Source of the DNA: Phoronis australis
Taxonomy: Eukaryota > Phoronida > Phoronidae
DNA: 64,000 nt
Direction of reading: 5' to 3'
Assembly: GCA_002633005.1 (NCBI GenBank)
Contig: NMRA01000068.1
Location: 607,437-671,436, forward strand
The position numbers and the translations under genes are program-made. Under the pieces are notes generated by a model. That model worked only from the letters and a program-made list of their open reading frames with translations. It searched no databases and was not told where the DNA came from. The stretch's first letter is position 1, and each line of letters opens with the position of its first letter. Below are positions 1 to 10,200 of this stretch, one piece after another.

Positions 1-290
1 TGCAATGATGGTCTTGTAGAGGATGAATACCATTTCCTGTTGGTTTGCAAGGGATATTGTGAACTTAGGTCACGTTTTATGAAGGAATTTCAATGGAGGC
101 ATCCAACTCAAGAATCCTGTATACGCCTGCTCGCTAATCCAGATATATCTGCTTTTAAATATGTGTATTTTGCCCTTAAAAGACCAGAACAACTCTTAAA
201 TGGGTTGACTGCTTGTGCAAATGTGCCTGATTAATTGTTTTGTTTATTGTACTTTGGGCCAGAGGCCTTCAATACAAATACATTTATAGC
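1..290 (+). mobile_element. 3' end of a LINE-type retrotransposon (C-terminal coding tail, 5' end outside window)
   Basis: The frame is open from base 1 and stops with TAA at 232-234, giving 77 residues that begin CNDGLVEDEYHFLLVC. The pattern G-(V)-EDEYHF-x3-C-x4-LR resembles the zinc-binding tail that follows reverse transcriptase in many LINE proteins (H...C of a CCHC-like motif, then LRS+). The C-terminal AFKYVYFALKRPEQL also fits such tails. After the stop comes a short AT-rich 3' tail with CAATACAAATACATTTAT near 270-290. The polymerase domain is not in the window, so the clade is not assignable. Confidence 0.6.
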
Positions 291-1058
291 ATGTAGTTCA
301 CAGAGCTCAATAAGTTACAGATCCATTTCAAAGTCAGGGTCACCGTCACAATTCTCAAAATTAACACAGCACAATTGTATTTATCACAACACAAAGCACA
401 AGGTGCATGTTCAATCCACAGCACTGCAATTTTAATATCCACAGATGTTATATCCAAGCATACAATAAGTATTGTAACTATACAAAAAGCTTGCCAGGTT
501 GGGTATTTTTCCTTGGTGTTCTAGTTAGAGTGGTAGATAGGATTGTGCCATGTGCACTGTCAATTTGACCCTGGACAGTACACACAGAGCACAACACATG
601 ATTTACCGTAGGAGTCTTCATATGTAATATACTGAAGAAACATCATGATAATCAGAATTTTATGGGTTTATAAACACATGCAACTAATAGGGTCAAACTG
701 GCAATCCACATAGTACCACTGTCTTGACTGGCTCAGTAGAGACGGTAGTCATCCCATGGCATAGGAGCACCATACACCAGAAGCTTTGCAGAAAATTATG
801 TCACATAATGATTAAACAATCACAGTGACGTTACTGTATATACATAGGGGCCTCGCTCACCTAGGGAAAATGTGCCTTTATCTTTAAAAGGGGAATTGAC
901 CTATTGCTAGGATTGTGACTGACAGCTTAACTGACCTATCAGAACACAGCATTCTTGACACACCATCTGCATTTCCAAGCTGCCATTTTACCCGACAAAC
1001 AATGTGGTTGTCGGTAAAGCTTATTTTAGTCTATAGCTCAAAAAATGGTGCGATAAGA
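235..1058. other. Non-coding, unassigned
   Basis: AT-rich sequence after the LINE tail. I see no exon, RNA gene or recognisable repeat; the short ORFs have no family features. Confidence 0.5.
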
Positions 1059-1250
1059 ATGGTGAAACGGTGTTGATATGGCGTGTGTAGTTCTGACAGC
1101 CGTTATACATCTCGAGAAGAACGTCCCGTCATTTTTTGGGCATTCCCTAAGCCGAAAAGTGTTGTCCAGTGTGTAAACGATGGATCAAACTGTGGACGAC
1201 CACACAAGCAGCTAAACTTGACAATGTTTGCTGGATTACTCGAAGGTTAA
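1059..1250 (+). pseudogene. Decayed THAP-type zinc finger (N-terminal part)
   Basis: Translation from the ATG at 1059 gives MVKRC, a TGA stop, then YGVCSSDSRYTSREERP and FWAFPKPKSV. A one-base frame change near 1160-1190 then recovers CKRWIK followed by CGRPHKQLN. Invertebrate THAP proteins of the MVKRCxxGxCxSDxRY type have this order: C-x4-C, an FPKPK block, a C/W block and CGRPHxQLN. At least one stop and one frameshift show it is dead. The downstream C-x2-HF half was not found. It is probably a fragment of a THAP-bearing transposase or its host relative. Confidence 0.6.
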
Positions 1251-1259
1251 ACATAAATA

Positions 1260-4200
1260 TATTTGTTCCAAGATAAGTACTTTTCAGTTTGGTGGCTATA
1301 CTGTAGGCCTATCTGATTTTGACTCTGGAGTTTCACTCGTCTGGGGCACCTTTGTGTTGGCATCTGCTGGATCCCAGCATTAGTGTAGAGGCCTGGAAAG
1401 GTGTTTTTAAGGACATTTTTATTATTTTTCATTTATTTTGACCTATAATGGACATCCTTCTGTTTTGTAGCACAGGTACATTTTTGTTATTCATATACCC
1501 GTAAGCTGGCGTTCAAGTGAATTTCTAACCAAAATTGATTCGATTGAAACTGCATGCTGGGAGGGCTGGCACTAGATTACTGAACTCAAAGCCTCATTCG
1601 AGCTGCTGTCATGAAGTAAACTGTTGAATTACATTTTGATGAGAACCGCTAGTATAAACTACGTCTGTATAGTTGGGAGAGCTCATTTTGTAGTTGTTCA
1701 AACATGTACTTGGATTTATGAAGCTTTAAAAAACATCTTCTTAGTTATTTTTGTAAATGGCCATTTTTGCCACTACACCAGTCTTGTCATCTTTTGTTAC
1801 CATATCACAGCTTAGTGATCATGATATGTCTAAAATTAAATGAAAACTACCTTATGCCCTGAAACTACAAAAAATGTGAAGTTCATCAGAAGGTTGGCCT
1901 AACTTAAATGTCTTTATGGTGCACTGAATTATGGTCAATTTCATGCATTAATTTGACTTTTGGACGCAGCCCTAGACCTACAGGAGCTAACTGCTTGCCT
2001 AGGATAAGATGAAAATGTGCCTGAGCTGTGGACCTAATTTTTTAATCAAAATATTTCGATCGAATATTAGAAAAGTATAAACATTTGCTATCTATTCAAC
2101 CTACTTTACTCAGAGAATCAGATCAGTTGTGACCTACTTTTGATTTGGTGAAATTTAGCAGACAGCAGAATAATATATTGGCGAATCTTCACTGATTTTG
2201 TTCGAAATATCCTGAAATTTGTGACATCGTACAGACAATTCAACTTTAAGGTAAATGCCCAGCTTTACATGTCGATTGAACATATGGCATCAGTGGCCTT
2301 GTCAGTTTTTAAGTGAAGGTGAACCCCATGCGGGTTTTTTCAGATTTTCGCTGCGGACTCCGAAATTTTCCTCAAACGCTTATTTTTTCATCGTCGCCTT
2401 TACAAATTCCCAAATCATGAACGTACGATACTCAGCTGAAAAGTATCGCCTGTTGTCTTTGTAGAAGCGTTTTCGGAAAGTGCAAAAAAGTCATTGATTC
2501 CACCAGGAATGTCGTTTAGCGACAGTGTCAGTATTTGCCGCTGACATGTTGTTTGTTTGCCGGGTATCACGTGACTTTTCGCAAGGGGGAAAAACTTGCG
2601 ATAGGTCAATTTCCGCAGTGCTTTTTAATAAGGGAGGATTTTTGGTGATGTTTATTTACTGCACTGTTTTTATAACAATACAGGTACCCTTATGCTTTCT
2701 CAAATAAGGAAGTATGAACTTCAAATTAAACAATGAAATGTAAGTTACTGTTACATTCACCATTTATTTGTACAAGTGTGAGTAAAGATGACCAGTTGCC
2801 ACATAGGTGATTCATCAGCCTAGCTACGCCTTTGGCGTCCACATCAGTGTATGTTTCTATGCTCTGCCGCTTGGTTTTATGTCATTCTGTTCTTGTAGAA
2901 CTTGGTTGTGTGACATTTTGAGCCGCAAGTGACAAACTGAAGTTGTCTTTTAGTTTTACGTTTTCAATGCGCGAGAGTGAAATAACTCAAAACTGGGTAG
3001 AGTTCAGTAGCTGTTTTGTGGCGAGAAATGGCTGGCCAAAATCACTACTCTCATTGCAAATACATGGCAATATCTCGCGTAATCTCGTGAAGTCTCTCTC
3101 TTTAGCAAAGTCTTAGCGTTACTAAACTCTACCCTTGTTGTAGCACTCTTGTATGTGACATTTGCTTGATAAGGAAACCAGTTTGTGACGTCCGATGTCT
3201 TGTTTCCTCGGGACTAAAGTCAGCGGGTTAAAATATGATATTTTTAGGCTGTCTGAGGTTAAAACAATAAGAGGAATTTTTAATTGTTGAGAGGGGAATT
3301 TTTTAACCTGATGAAGGGAATTTTGCTTGATGTTTTAAATATTTTTGACAGGGGAATGGAGCCGATATTTTGCCAAATTTTGATCCTTCAAAGGGCCTGG
3401 TACCTTCTGGGCATAGAGGGACACCTTATGATTCCTTAGATGACTTGAAGAATTCCCAACTTGAGCAAGTACTCACGTAATCAAACCTTTTTGTTGAACA
3501 ATGCTTTGTTCAGTTACCCAAATTGGCAACTGCTTATTTTTGCACTGCGATGACCAAAAAAAATAAGAATGCCTAACTTCTGCTCGGTGACTGTAGGAGT
3601 GATACGAATAACATCAATTTTCTTTTTGTACTTTACTTTTTTCAGTCATATTTTCCAACGTTTTCTTGTTTATGTCAAGTCCTGATTTTAGCTCTAGTCT
3701 TCATACACATAGCTGTCTGGCTAGACATTCATTGGGATGAGCATGGGAGCTTATTTTTTGATGTGTCAGACAACACACCTCTCGACTGCCTCTCTAGTAT
3801 ACACCATATCAGTATAAGTAAAGAATGGCATACTATGTATGGCATTACACATTTTTTATAGATGCTGTTACAAATCCAAAAATAAAACTAGAACTATTCA
3901 TATTCATAAATGATAACATTGTAGACATGCTTTCATTGAATCATCTGTGCCTCTGTTACCAGCTCGCTAAGGGTCAATTGCCAATTATCCGAAGGTTAGC
4001 ACACTTGCTGATTTTATGGGGTTCGCTGGTTCAATTCCCGAGTTGGGTGGTCTCGGTAATTGCTACACAATGTTTGGATAGTGGTTGTTTGGAAGAAATG
4101 TGTTTACCTCTAACAAAATTTTATTCACTACGTACATTATTTGCCTTTTGAATGAAGATGTATGATCTCAGTTTCAATTTTAAAGACTATTCAGCAGTGA

Positions 4201-4684
4201 GAAGACGATCCCATCACTCTGTCTCAAGATCAGGAGTTAAGCGTACTTAAAAAAAGACTATTGTCACTAGATATTTCTTGGGACTCATTATCTCTTGAAG
4301 GTCACATTGGTTCATTTTACTGTTTAATAGTGCTGTACATTAAAACCACTGTATTCAAATTAGCACATTGAAACTGCTCAAACTGTTGTTCCAGACAATG
4401 TGGCTGTTCTACCGGAACTCACTCTAACAAGTTAATGAAAAAATGCACCATAGTACATTCCCTCCTCTTTTAGACAAACAGTTATGTGACTAAACGTTTA
4501 AATGTGGATTAATACTAATGTATCTTATTACTTTAACACAAAACTGTAGTCAGATTTACAGTGTCACTTAAAACTAAAAAAATTTCATTATTCCATGACA
4601 TATTTTGTATTTACCAGACGCTTGGAATGTCCACTTTTGACTGGTTCGCTTTGGGCAACATTGGATTCTCTAATAGCACAAGGT
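1260..4684. other. Upstream flank or intron 1, mostly unassigned
   Basis: No coding exon was recognised here, including the expected SDAD1 initiating exon. An inverted pair lies at 2995-3011 and 3118-3134. A very degenerate tRNA/SINE-like stretch with a box-B-like 'ggttcaattccc' sits near 3955-4060. The remainder is AT-rich with no visible family. Confidence 0.4.
2995..3134. repeat. Small inverted-repeat structure
   Basis: GGGTAGAGTTCAGTA at 2995 faces its near-perfect reverse complement TACTAAACTCTACCC ending at 3134. A weaker outer pair (gtgacaaactg near 2928 against cagtttgtgac near 3179) suggests the arms extend further. It may be a small MITE; no target duplication is evident. Confidence 0.35.
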
Positions 4685-4688
4685 TTAA

Positions 4689-4835
4689 AGGCGAAGGCAA
4701 CCTTTTTTCATGTCATTTTGAGCTAAAATAAGGTTGGTTGGTTATCCTAGACATATTTTCCACTTAATTACAGCTTTTCGTAATTTTATTAATTACTCGT
4801 CCTCTACTCCGGAAGTGACGTTTTAGGAGGCAAGC
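4689..4835 (+). repeat. Left terminal inverted repeat of the TTAA transposon
   Basis: Pairs with 6778-6924. The outermost AGGCGAAGGCAACC and innermost TTTTAGGAGGCAAGC are identical in both arms. The similarity stops abruptly at 4836 and 6777. Confidence 0.9.
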
Positions 4836-5022
4836 GTTTCCCGCCACTTGGTTTTGCGTTGACTTTACCGTGCGAATCTGTTCTATTCTACTTTTGTTTT
4901 GTGCTGTTTTTCAACAATTGTCGCCACCACTTTCCATCGGCGAGTATTCTGCGGCAAGATAGGTTAGTAGAGAACTCAACTACGTTGGATTTAGGGATTG
5001 TTTAGTGTGTTGTAAGCTGAAA

Positions 5023-5418
5023 ATGGCTGGAGTCGGTGACCCGTATCACAGTGACAGTAGTGTGAGTGACGGAGACCTTGTTCACAGCAGTGGTGACGAG
5101 GAATTTTTTCACGGACATTCAGTGGGTGGGTACATGTTTGAGCCCGAGTATAACGAGGCAGAGTACGCACAGGCACAGGCAGCTGTTGAGAGAAACGAGG
5201 CGGCTACTGAGGACAGACGTGGTGACACATCTTGGTGCAAATGCACTGTGTGCGTTGTTATGCCTACCTCAATGGAATGCTTGTGCTGTTCAGAGTTCGA
5301 CGAGGCCAAGCCACTACTGGACATGGTTAAGTGGACCTCCGGCATACCACGGACAGAGGAACAACTGTCCCACTTGCCAGAGTGTCCCGCGACACACTCC
5401 CACTGGATGGTGACCTGA
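5023..5418 (+). CDS. P2X7 ballast-like cysteine-rich protein, truncated, transposon-borne
   Basis: ORF of 131 codons; I prefer the ATG at 5023 (MAGVGDPYHSDSS) over the in-frame one at 5005. Residues 10-30 are Ser/Asp-rich, then comes YMFEPEYNEAEY (37-48). WCKCTVCVVMPTSMECLCC (71-89) is the WCKCxxCxxMPTxxExxCC signature of the zinc-binding 'ballast' domain. That domain is known from the cytosolic tail of vertebrate P2X7 and from many stand-alone invertebrate proteins. After about residue 98 the frame runs into antisense transposase sequence, so the ballast domain is cut off. Biochemical function is unknown; it is not an ion channel, since there is no transmembrane segment. Confidence 0.75.
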   Translation: MAGVGDPYHSDSSVSDGDLVHSSGDEEFFHGHSVGGYMFEPEYNEAEYAQAQAAVERNEAATEDRRGDTSWCKCTVCVVMPTSMECLCCSEFDEAKPLLDMVKWTSGIPRTEEQLSHLPECPATHSHWMVT

Positions 5419-5522
5419 GCACCCAAACTGCTTACATCGCGTCGTGTGACTCCCTCGCCACACACCTGGCACCTTCTAAATAGCTCCAACACTTTAGACA
5501 AGTCCACAATAAACTTATCAAA
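5304..5522 (-). pseudogene. Transposase fragment (region after THAP, with C-x2-C...C-x3-H)
   Basis: The minus-strand reading starts NFDKFIVDLSKVLELFRRC and continues QVCGEGVTRR, SSLGAQVTIQWECVAGH and SGKW. The spacing of F-IV...LF..C..CG, G...V....C..GH...W matches a block I know from Kolobok-like transposases, found between the THAP domain and the catalytic core. Homology stops at about 5304, where the plus-strand P2X7-like ORF begins. This implies an internal deletion that removed the transposase core and the end of the other ORF. An acidic serine-rich linker precedes it (5522-5600). Confidence 0.6.
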
Positions 5523-5819
5523 GTTTGGCTCACCGATCTGTTCACTGGACGACGAACTGTCCTCTTCACTGGGTGTCGAACTGAGCCTGTAATCACTCCC
5601 ACTAATCAATATCGCTGCAGGGCTGCTTAGAGGCTCTGGGCTGGAGAAAACAGAACAAGGGCGAATCACTACTGGTTCCTGGAATTGCACGCTCTGGGGT
5701 ACGTTCGGAGGCACGGGTGACAGTAGATGAAGTGCCTCCACTGGCTCCAGTCACTGTACTGGCCACAGCTCGCGAGGCTTCTCGCTTCAAAAAAGCACTT
5801 CTTGGGGGTGGCGACTGGG

Positions 5820-6010
5820 CACTGCCGGGAATCAACATAGACGAAATGGGATCCTTCTTCAGGCGTTGTTTCACAGGGACCTTCATCAGTTCAGCGTACA
5901 AATCCCTTTCGTAATCGGACGGCAGAAAGTGCTTTAATTGCCACACACACGGTAATTCTCGACTGCTTTGTACGTTGTGTTGGGTACATACCCGGTCAGC
6001 AGCCCAGTGG
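5820..6010 (-). pseudogene. THAP domain C-terminal part, decayed
   Basis: The minus strand reads AHWAADRVC, then LKHFLPSDYERDLYAELMKV and RLKKDPISSMLIPG. The run HFxPSDYERDLxAEL followed by a P-x-RLK-x-D-x-I-P-like block is the usual end of a THAP zinc finger and its C-terminal extension. The conserved Cys-x2-His is disturbed: CVWQLKHF stands where C-x2-HF is expected. The N-terminal Cys pair is missing because the LINE fragment joins at about 6030. The downstream transposase block is in another frame, so the gene is dead. Confidence 0.55.
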
Positions 6011-6029
6011 GCATCACTTAACTCCTGCA

Positions 6030-6497
6030 GAGAGACTAAGGAGAATTTTCCCAACGTGATCGAACCAAAAGGTTCAAAAATCCTTCTGAGTCTAGATAGA
6101 TTGGGTATAAGACACGTCATTCAAATTTTGATGGGCCACTGCAACCTAGCCCGACACAGACACATTATTGGGCATATGGGGAGCCCTGTGTGTCCGGAGT
6201 GTGGTACTGACGTAGAATCTCCTAAACACCTGGTAGAGTCTTGCCCAGCTTTTTATAGGCTAAGGAGCAACCTACTGGATGGCACTGTTACATGCCTACA
6301 ACATGTAGTGCATGACAACAAATGGAAACGTCTGTCCGTTTTCCAAAAGGAGACTGGCAGACTTGAAAACTTTCTTGACGAGGAGCCATAATTGGGGTCT
6401 CGTGCCTTTGCTCAGGTGTTTTGTGCAATGGGCCCAACCATGAGGCCTGCGCACGTCTGATGCACCGCAAATGACATCAGACCACCAGCACTGTTTT
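6030..6497 (+). mobile_element. 5'-truncated LINE, 3' coding tail and 3' UTR
   Basis: The open frame to the TAA at 6389-6391 encodes TKENFPNV, KILLSLDRLGIRHVIQILMG and HCNLARHRHI. It then has a zinc motif CPECGTDVESPKHLVESC (C-x2-C-x8-H-x4-C). This is the standard RNase H-distal and zinc-binding tail of LINE polyproteins. About 100 bp of 3' UTR follow and end in a T-rich run near 6494-6504. It interrupts the THAP coding on the opposite strand, so it inserted into, or was joined within, the Kolobok element. Its 3' end is shared with the SINEs listed here. Confidence 0.75.
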
Positions 6498-6777
6498 TTT
6501 TTTATTTACGTTGCGTGGACGGGTAACGCTGCGTTCTTCACACGAACGAGCCAAGTACAGCGAAGTGTGTCATCCATCGGAAAGCGATGGTAAGGTACTC
6601 CCAAAGCGCTTGTGAGACGATAATTAGTACATCCCGGTACGTAGCAACAGTGTGGCATGTTGACTGACTAGTAAATGAAAGCAAACGACGACGTAACTTA
6701 ACACAATCGAGGTAGAACAATGTCTGACTCGGCAGCTCTCACAGTCAGACTATATGAAAAGAAATTGGCGCGAATAT
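6498..6777. other. Interior of the TTAA transposon, unassigned
   Basis: Non-repetitive sequence between the LINE 3' end and the right inverted repeat. A minus-strand open frame (6538-6720) has no recognisable domain. Confidence 0.4.
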
Positions 6778-6924
6778 GCTTGCCTCCTAAAACGTCACTT
6801 CCGGAGTAGCGGACGAGTAATAAACAAAATTACGAATAGCTGTAATTAAGTGGAAAATATGTCTAGGATAACCAACCCACCTTATTTTAGCGCAAAATGA
6901 CATGAAAAAAGGTTGCCTTCGCCT
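6778..6924 (-). repeat. Right terminal inverted repeat of the TTAA transposon
   Basis: Reverse complement of 4689-4835 with only a few substitutions. It is followed immediately by the second TTAA copy. Confidence 0.9.
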
Positions 6925-7114
6925 TTAATTTCGAGACAAATTATTACATCACTGTTGTCCTGAAAAACGGTTTTAAGAATTAATTATTTGTATGATAGCT
7001 TAATACCTCTTGAAGAACTAATTAGTAGCCTACATTAGCAATTGAATGTCATCTGTTTAAACGGAGCTTATCATTTAAAGAGACAGGAAAAAAATTTTAT
7101 TTTGTGTTTTTTAG

Positions 7115-7219
7115 TTCTTGCAGCAGTACCGACATTATTTATCCAATATCGAGATTTTTCAACTGAAGCCATCCCAGCATTTAAAAAGTCTTGGTGATCT
7201 GGTGATGTTCCTGTCCCAG
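7115..7219 (+). CDS. SDAD1: SDAD1 visible exon 1
   Basis: Encodes 35 residues beginning [15 protein letters not shown] and ending LVMFLSQ, matching human SDAD1 from about residue 31. The acceptor is a T-rich run ending TTAG and the donor is GTAAGC. Both ends are phase 0. It is preceded by intron sequence, so it is not the initiating exon. Confidence 0.95.
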
Positions 7220-10200
7220 GTAAGCTAAATCTTTCCAAAAATGTATTCTTACTCAAAACAAGGCATTTGCGTCAAGATGCTAATTTTTAAGCCAGCCTCT
7301 GTTTTGGCTTTTATAGCTTTGATAAAAGCTGAATAATGTTTTTTAACCATATTTCAGCTTACACATATTTTATCAGGAAATGCTCGCATCAATATTTTGG
7401 TGGTCATTTCTGTAAAAGGAATTTGTCTAATTTCATTTAATGCCAATGTATTGAGTGATTATTGTTGTCTTGAGCATTGGTCGCTGCTGTTATATAATTT
7501 TCTTTGACATCTTTTTGATGATTTTAGGTAGCCCACTGTTATCCAGACAATTTACGAGATTTTCCTCAACAGCTTAGAGATATTCTACAAAGACATGCTG
7601 CTGTCTTGGATCCAGAAATACGCATGGTAAAAAGGAAATTTATTTAGTGTTCCAGTTGTTGTTGAGGTTTTAGATTCCTTTTGATTGAACTTGTCAAAAC
7701 TTTTCTACTCATTGTAAGATCACTGGCACTCAAAAACTTCCTCTTCAGTGTTTTTACACATTTTAGTTCTATTAGTTAAGCTTTATATTCATTGGAAAAT
7801 ATGAGTCTTAAAGGTCTTTTGGGAGAACTGGGGTGTTTGTATGTTGAAGTATTGAAACCAATGGTCTTGGATTTACTTAAGATTTTAATGTGTTTTGTCT
7901 AGACATTGTGTAAAGCCCTGATGCTCCTGCGCAACAAGTCGCTCATCTTACCTACGGTTCTGTTGGAGCTTTTCTTCGAGTTGTTCAGAGTACAAGATAA
8001 ACTGCTGAGAACGACTCTCTATACTTATATTGTCAATGACATCAAGAATATCAATGCCAAACACAAGAACTTGAAACTCAACACGGTAGGTTTTTCAAAG
8101 TGTTTATATTTGCTCTGCTTTTTACGCACCCACATATTTATATGTGGACGCATAATTATGCCATCATCTCCGTCTGGTGTCTGTCCATCAACCTGTCTGT
8201 CCGTCCGTCCGGTGTCCGCTGCTCTATCTTCAAAACCCTTTGACATATGTACATGAAATTTTGTGCTCATGTGTTCATTTCATGGATGGGGCAAGATGAG
8301 TGAACTTTCGGACGTAGGCCACTTTTGGTGTGCCCCCTAGTGGCAATTTAAGTTTTTTACTTTTACCTCTGTATCTTCAAAGCAGGGCTTTATCCAGGAT
8401 TTCGGAAATGGGGTGTCCAAAGTAGGGTTCTCAATATTGCAGGGCGTCCATGATTCCAATGACGCGTTACCCCCACCCCCCTACCACCATTTACCAGTAA
8501 ACCCTCCCCCCATACACACTCACAGTGAGGTAGTGTTTTTACAAAAAATGCATAGAACAAGTTTACAAAAACAGCTCCCTTGTAGTGATCTTTTTTACTT
8601 AAAACTGCATGGATCAGGACTTTCATGTCTAAATTTATGAAAACAGCAGCTAAACAGTTTACAAAACAGATATTACAGGTATTACAGATATTCGTTGAAT
8701 GGTATGGTGAGGGCACAGTTCTTAGTGATCTCAAGTCAAATTGCTGTTATAAAGTTAACTAGCTTTATATTCTGTAAAATGAGTGATCAGAGCTGCAGTT
8801 TCCAACACAAGAAAAATACACAGATGATGTGTGGTTTATATTTTGGCAATAGGTATCACTGCTGCTCCATGTTAAAATTCACATAGAAAACATGAAACGG
8901 TCAATAACTCTAAACATATTAAATGGGAATATTCTTGTAGCACAATATATTATTAAAATAATAACATTTATTTCGCTTTTGGTGTTTTTAAAAAAAGATG
9001 AAAAACATGAAACTATAGTTGTGAAACACCAGTTTGGAGTTAACCAGAGTCGGTGTCCCTACATAAAATACTGAATTACACGTAGAAGTAAGACTAATGA
9101 AAGCAGAGACTGCATTGGTATACACTTTGGTAACCAATCAAGTGCTAAATATTAACAGCTCTTCTACTTTGAACTTAGTTTAAACATGGCAACATTTCAC
9201 ATACATTGTACATTTCTTTGTGAGTTGAATGGGCCACTATCATGGATCTTTCATAAACTGTGAGTCTTGGTAATCTTACAATGTTGGTCTCCAAAGTGGA
9301 AAAATTCTGATTTACAGTAGACGTCCAAATGATTGGGATCCTTGCCAGGATGTCCATATTAGTGCTAGGGCGTCCATTTCGATGCTCTGGACGTATGCTT
9401 CACGAAGGCCTGCTTCAAAGGTCCTCGGATTTTCATAAATTTGTCGTATAGGCATCTATTATCGAGATGACGCTATCCTTCCGTTTTTGAATTGATTCTA
9501 GGTATTTTGCGCCACTTAGTGGCCATTTTTGCTGTTTTCAAGTCTGATTTTTGGGGTCGGACCCTCTATCAACCAAACCGCTGTATGGATGATTGTGAAA
9601 ATTGTGATGTATGTTCTTTCTAGGAAGAGGATGGCAAACGATGATTTCTCAATGACTTCAACAACTGTGGCGCCTCCTTATGGCAGTTGTTTTTTTTGCG
9701 CCCATGGCTGTATCTCCTAAACTTACTGCAAGATCTTTATTATATTTAGTAAGTGTAATTAGAGACATTGATGACTTTCAGACGGATCCAACGAACACTG
9801 TGTCCCCTAGTGGCAATTTCTTTTTTATGTGTTTTATTAGTTTCTCTCAAGTTCCTTGACTAATTTTTAAGAAATTTAGTAAATAGCATTCTGTTAAAGA
9901 AATGATGGCATGTTCCAATTTTCAGATGGATTCGATGCTATTCTATGGCCATTTTTATGATGCAAATAAATGACCCTATAAGTGCGCTGATAGCGCTGCA
10001 TGCGTGGGTGCATTTCAACGCTTTGCGTTGCTGTTGTTATTAGTTAGAAAAATAAACATTGTCTTCGAGCAGTTCCTGAGGATTCAGTTTTATCTGTTTG
10101 GTTGTTGTGGTAATTACACTTAGATGGCTATCCTTTATGCAAGAACTTGTAAACTATCGAACCAAATTTTCAGTGTTCTTGTGGCCTTTGAAATCAAATT

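Larger units (their letters stand above)
4689..6924. mobile_element. Kolobok-type DNA transposon, internally rearranged, with 147-bp terminal inverted repeats
   Basis: TTAA at 4685-4688 and 6925-6928 flanks inverted repeats 4689-4835 and 6778-6924. These are equal in length and differ at only a handful of bases; both ends read AGGCGAAGGCAACC. Inside lie a P2X7-ballast-like ORF (plus), THAP and transposase N-terminal coding (minus), and an inserted LINE 3' fragment (plus). TTAA target sites with THAP-bearing transposases are characteristic of the Kolobok superfamily; piggyBac also uses TTAA but lacks these domains. No complete transposase remains, so the copy is non-autonomous. It lies in SDAD1 intron 1 or the upstream flank. 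Confidence 0.88.

Noticed and set aside
4201-4260. Faint 5S rRNA-like wording ('atcaggagttaagc')
   Set aside because: Only a short match; the internal control region and overall length are absent.
5975-6034. N-terminal part of the plus-strand frame before TKENFP
   Set aside because: This stretch is antisense to THAP coding; only the part from about 6030 looks like LINE protein.
8390-8734. Minus-strand open frame of 114 codons
   Set aside because: Lies wholly inside the hAT-type insertion, overlaps a plus-strand frame and shows no domain.
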